Positions 32,121-41,945 of a stretch of 64,000 bases of DNA are shown here, piece after piece. Location of the stretch: the NCBI GenBank assembly GCA_010015655.1, contig ML976700.1, positions 62,001 to 126,000 of the forward strand. The letters are read 5' to 3'. The position numbers were made by a program, and so were the translations under genes. Under the pieces are notes generated by a model. That model did no database searches and was not told where the DNA came from. It worked only from the letters and a program-made list of their open reading frames with translations. The stretch comes from Bimuria novae-zelandiae CBS 107.79. Taxonomy: Eukaryota > Ascomycota > Dothideomycetes > Pleosporales > Didymosphaeriaceae. Each line of letters begins with the position of its first letter. The stretch's first letter is position 1.

Positions 32121-32642
32121 TCAAATCGTCAAGTTCTCCCTCCAGCACTGCATGGCCAGCCAATTGTTAGGTAGATTTTCTGTGTGGACACCAGGACAGA
32201 TTATCTTGCTAGGCGCGGCATCAACACCTCCGTTCCTGAACCGGCTTTTGAGAGTGCGAACTTACTTATTGTACTTCAGCTGTACCCCCGGAGGAGCCCA
32301 TAGATCCATTCCTGTACCAGGCGCGCAGTCAAGCGAGCTGTACACGAGACAGTTGCCGCCGGCTTCTGGGCCAATCATACTGACAACCTGGTCAGAGGCG
32401 ACACCAAGGTCTTGTTTTGTCAGGCACTGCGTGGCCTTGCTTGATGGTAACCGGTTCGTGCTAGCTATTGTGTCGTGCGCATAGGGTGTGTTAGGTTCAA
32501 AGGGTATCTTAATCTCTATGTAGACGCCGCCAGCGTCTCCGCTTTCGCACTGTCTACGTCTCTCAGGTTGGGGGTGAGATAAGGAACGCCCCTGCGAAAC
32601 ACAGGCGAGTGTCGAAAACAGGACGATGGAGAGAAAATGCAT
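32121..32642 (-). CDS. Small secreted cysteine-containing protein, cluster member 1
   Basis: Two exons, 32642-32266 and 32208-32121, give 154 residues. The 57-bp phase-2 intron has a GTAAGT donor; reading through it gives an immediate TAA, so a one-exon model ends falsely at LKYNK. Exon 2 encodes KIICPGV...LPNNWLAMQC and is matched in the three paralogues. A signal peptide covers residues 1 to about 19. The mature part has six cysteines: one after a RRR basic stretch, one in TQCL, two in GGNCLVYSSLDCAPGTGM and two in exon 2, enough for three disulfides. No known domain is recognised. A short secreted Cys-rich protein in a tandem cluster suggests an effector-like or interaction role, by inference. 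I chose the ATG at 32642 because it opens a clear signal peptide; the frame extends upstream without one. Confidence 0.85.
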
Positions 32643-32738
32643 CGTAATGAGGTGTGTGTGAGTAATTTGAGATGTGGAAGTACGTGAGCGTTTGAGTGGT
32701 AAGGAATAGTTGGAAGGGTTGTGTGGAGGTGAAGTGAG

Positions 32739-32748
32739 GTATATATAT
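32739..32748 (-). promoter_or_regulatory. TATA-like element upstream of cluster member 1
   Basis: A TATATATA run about 100 bp before the ATG. Similar runs precede the other members. Confidence 0.4.
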
Positions 32749-33370
32749 GTATGCTCGGGGACCCTCGGGTACGCTTCAAGCAACAGTTCGCAACACGTGT
32801 GCAGAATACACTTCATTTTTAACTTGTTTGACAGTAGGCCAGGTGTACTTTGCTGTTCCCTTCATGTCTTGTCCACGCCCCATCACTGCATCCACTGAAA
32901 CATCCCCGGACCCCGAGGTCTTTCCCATCACCAATATTCGATCACCGAATAACTTTTCAGGTAATAATACAACTGTGCTCGCGAGCACACCTAAGGCACC
33001 TCCTCTGACTTTTAGACCCCCATCTAAAAGGTCTTTCTGGATTTATATCCGACTCTTGGCATTTTGTAGGCTCAACACTTCTGAAGCACACTTCCTGCGA
33101 TAACGGGATAAGGTTGCAACTTGTCTGTCTTTTTTATTTCTTGAATCTACCGCTCAATTCGTATCTAGAAGGGCAAAAATACATGAATTCAGCCATCTAT
33201 CCATGGCTACTTGTAGCCACGTGACTGATGTCAGAGGTGATATACATGGAACGTACTTAGGTGCACGGACCATAGAGTCTACAGACTCTCGCGGTCTCCC
33301 TCGCTCCTTATCTTCAGACTCCACACACTCTTTTCTGCAGATAGCAATACAGCTTGTTGTCCTCATATAC

Positions 33371-33390
33371 CTGCCTGCCTGCCTGCCTGC
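33371..33390. repeat. CTGC microsatellite, five units
   Basis: Five perfect tandem CTGC units in the intergenic space between members 1 and 2. Confidence 0.9.
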
Positions 33391-33598
33391 TTACACTACT
33401 AATGTGACGCTTTGCAGTGATGAAATTTAGTTTGAAAGGTTGTCAAGTCATGAACATATAGATTGTAGATGCTTCAGAACTACATATAACCCAGTAACGC
33501 CTCATTAGCGAAGCACATATGAACAATGTATCAAATGGGACGTTGTTCGCCGTATTACCAGCCGCGTGTGATATATTCTGTGAACATACAAGCCAGCT

Positions 33599-33698
33599 CC
33601 GGATACCATCCATCGCAATCTTGAAAGTCAATAAACCCAATGTAGTGCACATCTATAACAAAAAGACCGCCTTCATTCTTGAGTCCTCTCGGCCAGTA
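33599..33698 (-). repeat. Duplicated 3' flank of secreted-protein gene 2
   Basis: Related to 31844-31940; lies about 80-180 bp after the stop of member 2. Confidence 0.7.
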
Positions 33699-33778
33699 GA
33701 ACCCCTCTCGCCAAATTGGAACCCCGAAAAAGGTCTAGAACATCCACATCTACTATGTTGACCTGTTCGTCTTCGCCT

Positions 33779-34280
33779 TCAAACCAATGCCTCCCTCAAG
33801 CAGCGCATCGACTGCCAATCTTTTGGCAACATGTTACTCAAGACCCCCGGACAAATAATCTGACTACACAGAACATTAGTACCTTCGCTCTCTCCCCAAC
33901 CCACAATGCATTTACCGGTTATACTTGAGGATGAGTTTATCCGGATTCTCAAGCTCAATGCCCGTACCCGGCGCGCAGTCAGGGGAGTGGTAAACCACGC
34001 AGTTTCCGCCTGCATCAGGAACGATCTTGCTGATCGATTGTGGCGATTCTCTGCCCAGTTGCACCTGATTCAATCTCTGTGTGGACTGGATTGGTGGGTA
34101 CCATTTGCCAATTATTTCATCGGCTCCTGCCTGATGGGGTGTAGTGACTTCGATCCAGACGCCGCCGGGCTGACCGACACTGCAGCCTTCACGTTGGCTA
34201 AGTGATGGGTTGAAGACTGCCCGGACGTGAGAGAGGCAGGCGAGTGTCGACGATAGGATGATGGATTTGAGCAGATGCAT
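33779..34280 (-). CDS. Small secreted protein, cluster member 2 (one conserved Cys lost)
   Basis: Exons 34280-33916 and 33863-33779 give 149 residues; the 52-bp phase-2 intron has a GTAAAT donor. The order of parts equals member 1: signal peptide, C-x-(V/S)-x-x-PGGVWIEV, a middle segment, PDAGGNCVVYHSPDCAPGTGIEL, then exon 2 with QIICPGV...LPKDWQSMRC. The cysteine found in the other members at the TQCL position is Arg here (TQRL), leaving five cysteines, so one disulfide partner is unpaired or the pairing has changed. It is closest to member 1 in the C-terminal half. No known domain. A TATATATA element lies about 125 bp before the ATG. Confidence 0.84.
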
Positions 34281-35131
34281 GGTAGAGAGTTCTGTTGAAG
34301 GTATGGTTGGGTTTAGAGAGAAGTGGTGAGGTCCTGAGATTGTGAGAGTTAGTTGGAGAAGTTGCTATGTTTTAGATACGTAGGTAAAGATTGTGGATAA
34401 GGCTATATATACTAAGGGGACGCTTCGAGAGTGAATCACCCAAGGACGATGCATTGAATGGAACGTGACGAGAGCTGATACTCATGAGCGACAAAGTGTG
34501 CGTTATCTGTCAGTAGAGCGCTTTGAGTTTTTCGGGAATTTTCCTTGATGGTGCGTTGTCCAATGTTCGTTCGCTGGATATAGAAAGCATATTGACGTGC
34601 TGAGGTGGTCACGGTTTGTACGAGGAGGTGAATTCAACAGCACTTTCTGTACTGTGAATGAGATTCTTCACGTTCATGTTACCGACGGCTTTCGTCGCAC
34701 TTCAAGGCATTTCTAAAGAGGAGTTAAAGTTGCTCCAAGACACGAACAGTGAAAGAAGGAGTCGGTAACCGGGCCTGAATGGATGATGAACAGAAGCCTG
34801 CAATCTTCTGCTGTGCAACTGACTCCACACTTTGCTAATGCTTTTTATGTGTAATATTTCCGGTTTTAACTCTTTTTCGACTTCGGGTATTATCATTCAT
34901 CTAACGTCTCAATTCAGTGCCCCAGAATTGCAAGCCAAATGAGCATAGCCCAGCTCCAGCCATTTGAGCCAGAATCTATTTCTTACAGACTGAGATACCT
35001 AGTAGGTAATTACTGTTGATTTAATCCTAAATGAATCAGATGGACACTGCCATGCCCACTTCATTCCTATTACGCCAGATGACCGTGCCATGATTTCCGA
35101 CGCTAAATCGATACATATACAGGCAGCAACC
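34281..35131. other. Intergenic within secreted-protein cluster
   Basis: Promoter of member 2 and 3' region of member 3. No gene seen. Confidence 0.5.
34404..34411 (-). promoter_or_regulatory. TATA-like element upstream of cluster member 2
   Basis: TATATATA run about 125 bp before the ATG. Confidence 0.4.
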
Positions 35132-35645
35132 CTACACTCCTGAGCTCCTGGGCAGGTGGTCATGACACTGTAGAGATATCCAGGTCTGCTGCAACATATC
35201 TGATGGCACTCCCGGGCAAATGATCTTGCTACAAATGTCACGTTAGCGCTGTATCTGGTGTGCATGCTCCGCAGTGCTCTTTTGGCAACTTACTCTGGTA
35301 ACGCAAGTTCAATACCCTCTTGGGGTATGAAGGTCATCTCTGCACCTTTTTCGCAGATATCCGAAGAATAGACTTGGCAGTAACCTCCAGCGTCAGGGCT
35401 GATGTAAAAAATCTCTGCTGTGCCTATCTCCTCCGTTGGAGGATAGCCCTGAGAATGTCCTCCTTTTTCATGCAATTCGTTGCCTTCGACGATGGGAAAT
35501 AACTCGCCGGTACGTTCGAATTGGCGAACTGTACATAGACACCTCCAGGCGCACCGAATCCAGGACAATTTTCTTCACGTCTCAATACCGTGGCGTCACT
35601 GAGACAAGCAATAATCGAGGACAGAAAGAAGTATACGTAGTGCAT
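35132..35645 (-). pseudogene. Small secreted protein, cluster member 3, frameshifted
   Basis: Exons by homology are 35645-35294 and 35228-35132, with a GTAAGT donor and a TTTGTAG acceptor as in the other members. The first exon starts with a signal peptide and keeps ENCPGFGAPGGVYVQF and ATNCMKKEDIL. Between about 35480 and 35430 the frame changes by one net base: the initial frame stops after 72 codons, while SPDAGGYCQVYSSDICEKG continues in another frame. No GT lies in the interval, so an intron cannot explain the shift. Exon 2 (KIICPGV...LQC) is intact. Either a recent loss or a base error in the assembly. Confidence 0.75.
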
Positions 35646-36833
35646 TTTTAAGAATAAAACGTGGCGCGGTGTTGAGCGTGATAAACTACAGAATAAGAAT
35701 TTACGAAAGTTGAAAACGGGTTTGAGACTGTTGAGATTGTTGCAAACGAAAATAAAAAACGCCGTATAGAAGAAGCAGGATCAAGTGCTGCGAGTGCTCT
35801 TTTATCTACGAGAAAAGCGACCAACACGCCTCAATCTGCCTTTGTTGCACAGTGCCGTATGGCACAGTGTCACAGATAGACTTGCTTACTCTTTATTGTT
35901 TCATCCACGCCATTTCTGCACATTGTTTCCCTTTGAAACATCTTACTCGACTTACAAGTCTATATATATCTGTGGGGCACAGGAGGGGTACGTTGGTCGG
36001 TAGCGAAAGTGAATAGACACCACGTATAGCTTAACGCGCGCTACGTCTATCATCTATTCCACCCCTGAAACGAAACCTTCGAGACTTGACCTTACCAGAG
36101 AACCACACTTGTAGACAAATCCAAAACCGCTGTGGCGCCCAGCGACTCTATCGTGGGCTTTGTGTGAGTCAAAACCACGCTCTAAAAATCGCGAAAAAAA
36201 TCAGACATCATCTGGGCTTAGAATCACGGATGAATATTTATCGCAGCCCCTTCGCAGTACATCAAATAGTTGTTGATTGGGAGACGAAGTGCCGCACTTG
36301 GTATCTGTTTCTCCGGTACGGACCCACAGTGCAGGGTCTGCTCCTGCTTCGCAACAATACGTTCACTAGTAAATTCCAAAGGGCTGCAGTGGCATTAACC
36401 ACACCTACTTAGCGTTAAAGCTGCATTTCCGGGTCCCCAATATAGTCATTAACATTCCATAAAACGTGCCCAACGCATAATTCTAACACAATACAGCCAC
36501 AATTATTCGCAAGTAAGTGCCTGGGAACTTGAAAAACTGTGCCCCTTGATATAGGCAAGCGGAATGGCGGAGTCTGATTAACAATCTCACATCTTTCTCG
36601 TTTGTGCTGCGACTTTCAGTATTCACGCTTCGCAAGTCAAACCCTTGAGACTCACGAAGTCTAGGGACCAGAGGGTTCTTTTTATCATCAACGACCTGAA
36701 CAGATCATCTCAGTGCTTATGAAAAAAAAAGTGCAAATGGAGAATTGGATAAAAGGAAAAATTGATCACAGTGGTAATCTTATGCCTAACTTTTGAACGA
36801 AAGGAACGAAACCCATACTAGACAACCTGATCC
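35646..36833. other. Intergenic within secreted-protein cluster
   Basis: Promoter of member 3 (TATATATAT at 35961-35969) and 3' region of member 4. 36671-36709 is related to 31751-31793. No gene seen. Confidence 0.5.
36671..36709 (-). repeat. Duplicated 3' flank of secreted-protein gene 4
   Basis: Shares TTTATC, then TAACGACCTGAACAGAT-like sequence, with 31751-31793 downstream of member 1. Confidence 0.65.
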
Positions 36834-37342
36834 CTACCTCGCGTGATGCCCATAGCACTTCAGCGCAAGCCAATCATTCGGCAACCTCTTGCCCCTCACC
36901 CCAGGACAAGAAATCTTCAGCGTGCTATTCCACGTCAGCCCCTCACCCCCAGCACACCCTAACTATCCACTTACTCAGGAAACGTATACCCCTTGCCCTT
37001 CGGATCCAAAAGCGGCATCCCAGAATCGCCAGCGCAATTTTTGGTATGGTAAACCAGACAATGCGCTTGATACTCCGGTAAGATGCTATGAAAAATTGAT
37101 GATCCGCCGAGTGTCTGGACCAGCAAATCTTCCGTGAGACAACTGGTGCTGGAAGGGTTGTCGGTGCTTATAAATACCTTGCACTTTTCCATAGTGCAGA
37201 TTTGGATGTCAGCGTCGCCGGGCTTGGTGCCCATGTCCTCGCATACGCTGTCGTAGAAGTCTGGGTCTCCGTGTTCAATGGCACGAGCGTTGGATAGAGC
37301 GTTCAGAGCCATATAGATAAAGAAATATATGGAAGTACGCAT
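36834..37342 (-). CDS. Small secreted protein, cluster member 4 (extra Cys pair)
   Basis: Exons 37342-36975 and 36924-36834 give 152 residues; the 50-bp phase-2 intron has a GTAAGT donor and a CTGAC branch. It is the most divergent member: signal peptide, then CEDMG..., ICTMEKCKVF, SSTSCLTEDLL, HCLVYHTKNCAGDSGMPL, and exon 2 with LKISCPGV...LPNDWLALKC. Eight cysteines in the mature part, two more than member 1 (ICTMEKC). The GGVYIEI block of the others is replaced by ADIQICTMEKCKVF. It shares the splice position and the Cys spacing of the second half, so common origin is clear. No known domain. TTATATAC lies about 150 bp upstream. Confidence 0.83.
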
Positions 37343-37490
37343 CGTGTAGATGATAAAGGCTTTAGTCGGTATGAATGTTCTTGGGGCGATGAGGTTGTGG
37401 AGCGAAGACTAAGATAGGTCGGATATTAGAAAGTTGAAGATCTGGAGAATGGCAATGTTACTGTCTTGTTGGTTGGATTATCCGTGTAAT

Positions 37491-37498
37491 TTATATAC
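37491..37498 (-). promoter_or_regulatory. TATA-like element upstream of cluster member 4
   Basis: TTATATAC (plus strand), about 150 bp before the ATG at 37342. Confidence 0.35.
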
Positions 37499-37766
37499 AA
37501 GAGAACCGCGGGTGCAATTGAATAAGTTGTGCAGGAATCAATGCGGGTTCGGCTTGAAGAGAGCAATATCTTCAAGTTGAGGCATGGAATAGTTAAAAGT
37601 CACCGTAAACCATGGTGGTCACCGGATTTGCGCGCTAAGCAGTTACCTCATAATCCTTAGGCAACGCCCGTTCAAAGCGGCTGTAAATTTGATGGGTGAA
37701 GCTTCCGGTGAGGCTGCCAGCCTGCAGATGGCTCGTTTTCCTTCATTGGTTATGTTTCATATGGCA

Positions 37767-37850
37767 TATGCAGCTTCCCGGAGAAGCGGTGACACCTGAT
37801 TGCTGGCGTATGCAGCTTCCCGGAGGAGCAGTGGCCCCTGACTGCTGGTA
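37767..37850. repeat. Two 42-bp tandem units
   Basis: Units 37767-37808 and 37809-37850 differ at a few bases. In one frame they encode MQLPG(E/G)AV(T/A)PDCW twice, within a 72-codon ORF (37696-37914) that has no other support. Confidence 0.85.
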
Positions 37851-39142
37851 TATACGCCCTCAGCGCTCACCCTTCGTAGATGATGCATATGATCACTTTT
37901 CAGCCTCATCTTAGGTTCACAAAATTTCTTGTACAATCGACTGCAAAATAGTCATGGACTGCACTAGTTGCTCCGATGGGCCAATAGATTCACATGTCAA
38001 CGACAAGAGCCGAATCATGCCATGAATCAACCCATGAAAGCGCGTTGAAGGCCGATTCCAGAAGGTTTCACGTGACAAAGGTTTGCCTTTGATAGTAACT
38101 CGCAAATTCCTGCAAGGGTGAGTTCTCATCACAAATGCACAATGTGTCAGTCAAAGCGACTGAGTACACCGCCCATCAATCATGATCCTCTCAAATGATA
38201 AGAAGCTTCTCCGTGATTATACTTGTCGTCTATGAAGTTCGATCGGAGCTCATAAAAAGATTCATCGTGGAAGATTTTGTGGTGAAGGAGCAGAAAATCA
38301 TTTATTGCTATAGGGGAGCATTTCTACTCCGTCAGCCTTCTCCGCACAACCACATATCTATTAATCGCACCATTCGATTCACTTTGTAAGTGGCCTAGTG
38401 TTCAAGTACTTTTTGATGAGTGACCGTTAACCATTTCACGCAATGGGAAGGACACGTTTAATCACCGTAAATCGTAGAGAACTGCAATACGGAGATACTG
38501 CATGTAGTTTCCAAAGGATTAACGGCCTTGCTAAGCTACTATCGAAAGTTTAATTGAGAAAGGAGTCGCGCAAGTGGTCAAATCGTACATTAAATTTTCC
38601 ATCCCCGCATTTTCACTTTCGCTATCGCCGCACAACCCAGAAGACGAGCAGAAAAGACCACATTTCCTAACTAGCGATGCTTATTTAGGGGCATGCTCAA
38701 TTTCGAGCTCTTTTGTGCACTGTGCCCGAGAAAGTGCCTTCCAAGGAAAGTCTATACCACTTGTTCAGGATTTGCGTTGATGTGTACAATTTATACGCCT
38801 CATCGCCCCGAAGCGTGTGCAGAAGAGCACACATCCTGCCTCCTCCTTCTTAAGACTAGCTAACCCTCTCTGAATCGGTTTTAAATTTCTTCGTTCGCCT
38901 CCACCGGCTTCGATGGGCCTTCTCACCTCGAGCTACGCAGGCTCCGGGGACGCTGTTGGTACTCACTCGTAGCGAAATACTATATCGATTCCTATAAACG
39001 TCGCCCTTCAGGGGCATGCGATCGGCACACTTCTCGATATCATAAAACATCACACCCACTACGCAACCTCGTGTTTAGAAAATCTATAATTCAAATCTCT
39101 ATACCATCCCCAGCACCCTATCTACTTGCCCCTCCACCCGAG

Positions 39143-41039
39143 CTAAGACCTCCGTCTCCTCTCCCTCGCCCGTCTCACACTCTCCTCAACTCCCCACCCC
39201 ACCCTCAGCACCTCCCCCACATCCTCCAACCCCAAACCCGCCGTCTCCGGGTAAATCCTCCGCACGCACACCCACGCGGTCACACAAACACCCGCATACA
39301 CCACAAACGTGCCGGTGGGGGACAAAAACTGCATCATCGGCAAGAAGGTAAGTCCAACAAGGGTATTCGAGCCCCAATTGGTCGCCGTGGCCAGCGCAGA
39401 CCCGAGTGAGCGCACGGAGAGCGGGAAGAGCTCGGACTGCTGCCAGGGGACGTTGCCGAGGCCGATGGCGTAGCCGGCGACGTAGAGGGTCATGGCGGCG
39501 ACGATGACGAGGGGCCAGATTTTGCTTTGCTGCGCGGGGGCCACGTCGTCGCGGAGGAACAGGGTGGGGTTGAGAGAGGAAGAGTCGACGGGCATGTCGA
39601 GGAAGGAGAAGGCGAAGGCGCAGAGGAGGAGGCCGAGGACCATGACGGGGATGGAGAGGAGGAGGATGCGGCGGCGGCCAATGCGGTCGATGGCGTGGAA
39701 GGCGACGAGGGTGAAGAGGAAGTTTGTGAGGGCGATGGTGAGGGAGGTGAGGGTGGGGGAGCGGAAGCCGACGAGGGAGAAGATGGTGGCGGAGAAGTAC
39801 ATCAGGGAGTTCTGTTTGTGCATTAGCACGTCAGGCTCATCTGGAGGCTTTCCAAATGGTACTGAGAGCATGGCCAAAGGGTTGTTGCTCTGGTACAAGG
39901 GAGAAGAAAAAGAAGAAGAAGAAGGGAGATGGAGGCACTTACAAACCCACAAAGCTGCTGCACACCCTGCAGCATACACGCAATAATCAATGCCCTCCTA
40001 TTCCCCCCCACGCCCACCAACTGCGCAAAGTTCTCCTGCACACTCTCCACCCTCTTACTCCACCCCTGCTTCGGGGGTCCCACCTCCCTCCCCCTAACCA
40101 CTACCTCCTCCTCTTCCAGAATCTCCCTCTCCACCCTCTTCAACACACTATTAACCAACCTCTTCACATCAACGCCCTCGCTCCCCTCATAAACGCTCAC
40201 CAGCACGCGTCTCGCGCTCTCCTTCTTTCCCGCCCTAACAAGCCACCTCGGCGTCTCAGGCATAAAGAACAACATCACAAACTGCACAGCCGCAGGTAGT
40301 ACTCCAATGCCCACTATCCACCTCCACCCATGCACGGTCGTGGAAAACCACCAGCCTATGATATACGCCACGACCTGTCCGCCCGTGATGAACAGACTGC
40401 TTACAGTGACCATACGCCCCCTCCACGGCCCCGGCGAGAGTTCACCAATGTAGAGTGGAACGACGAACGATGCGCTGCCGACCGCCGCGCCGACGACGCT
40501 CCGGCCGGCGATCATACCGGCCACGCTGCTCGTCCAGGCCTGCCATAGCGCACCGAGCACGAAGAGGATATCTGCGGCCAGGATAACCGTTTTGCGCCCG
40601 AGCGCGTCGGCGAGGACGCCCGTGAGGGGTGATACGAGGAGTGCGAAAAAGGACGTCGCGGACGTGATGAGGGACTTATCGAGGGTGGTAAGGGGGCGGG
40701 CAGATAGGTCTGAGTCGATGGATACGAGGGTGGAAGAGATAACACCCGTACTATATCACCCACATGCATTAGCTGACGTTAAGATTTCCACCATGCAGAA
40801 CTTCTCGGGCGTGTGAATGGCCGAAGGGGAGAGGGAGAAGGGAGTACATACTCATACCCAAACAACAACCCACTCACCCCCGCGCAAACCGTAAGCCCCC
40901 AGATAAACCTCCCAGGCTTAACTAGCTTACTCTCATCTACCTCCTCGTCCACCTCTCCATCCAGTTCATCCGCATACCGTAGATACTCTTCTCTCGGCAC
41001 CTCCGCGATGAGTGGCTCAGCAGCCGTCGTGTCAGCCAT
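39143..41039 (-). CDS. MFS sugar/polyol transporter (myo-inositol transporter-like)
   Basis: Exons 41039-40852, 40750-39943 and 39811-39143 give 554 residues. Introns 40751-40851 (GTATGT donor, GCTAATG branch) and 39812-39942 (GTAAGT, GCTAATG) keep the frame. The protein is predicted to have 12 membrane segments. Seen: YDTGVISS after the first helix (formed across the first splice), ALGRK after helix 2, FMPETPRWL at the end of helix 6, and YPETAGLGLEDV after helix 12. These are standard sugar-porter signatures. DTGVISSTLVSID and LGNVPWQQSELFPLSVRSLG most resemble fungal proton/myo-inositol symporters. The 60-residue acidic N-tail may regulate turnover. I use the ATG at 41039; the frame continues upstream without ATG to a GTG at 41081. 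Confidence 0.9.
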
Positions 41040-41945
41040 ACTTCCTAGACCTAGCTCGATATCCTCCGTGAAAGCCAGCACAGCGAGTGGAATATTCCTG
41101 CGACTGCATCCAGAAGGAGAGTTAGGTTAAGTTGGAAGGGTGAGACTCGTGGTGTTGTCGCGTGGACAGGCCCCGGGACGTCGGAATGATCTTTCGGAAC
41201 CGCGCGCATGGCCAGGGTGGGTCTTCCTGGGACCAGGGCTAACGGATTTGGCAATGAAAGCCGTCCTGAAACGAAGGCCATGCCTCAGTAAACACGACTA
41301 TGCTCCTTGGAGCATCACACTCGAATGTTCGGGGAGTTTCAAATGGAAAGTTTCAACGACACAATACCGCATGTCACTCAGCTTGAAGTCAAGCCTGATG
41401 TACGTGTGCATCACTGCAGGACTTCAGACAGTGGCTCAGTGTTCACTTTTCAATTTTTTCATTCAGCTATTTATATATCGTTGTAGCAGGTTTGAGGTAT
41501 CTGAGATACAGCCTCATACGGGATACCTGGCTATTCTGCAGCTCCAACCACTTGGCCTGGTACACGCCAGACTGCCTTCTCCGTTTGAATTCGCCTAAGC
41601 GATTCCTTCCCCACGTCCCGTGGCCACTGCAGTTGTGGGAATGGGTGCGCGTCACTACAGTACACACGATAACTTGCTGGGCTCCGGGGTGCCTTCGCCT
41701 TGATAAACTCCTCGATGCGATGAGTATGGAAATGGCCCGTGAGACGCCAACGTGTGCACCTGACGCCGGACGCTTATGCTTGATTCTGTCGCCAAAAGGT
41801 GAATGCCATTTCGCCGACGCTAATGCAGACCCAAAAATCCCAGTAGAAGTGCCATCGTACAGCGGTTGGACTGAACGATGCGGAACCGGCAATTCCCCTT
41901 GAGACGCTGCGAAACATAACCTCTCATAGGAATGCTGCGAGTCAC
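41040..41945. other. Intergenic
   Basis: Promoter of the transporter and 3' region of PBP1, both on the minus strand. No gene recognised. Confidence 0.5.

Larger units (their letters stand above)
32643..33778. other. Intergenic within secreted-protein cluster
   Basis: Promoter of member 1 and the duplicated 3' flank of member 2. No further gene seen. Confidence 0.5.
37343..39142. other. Intergenic between secreted-protein cluster and transporter
   Basis: About 1.8 kb with no recognisable gene. Holds a 42-bp tandem repeat at 37767-37850. Confidence 0.5.

Noticed and set aside
32262..32816. Longer single-exon model for cluster member 1 starting at 32816
   Set aside because: Its N-terminus is not a signal peptide and its stop lies inside a conserved splice donor.
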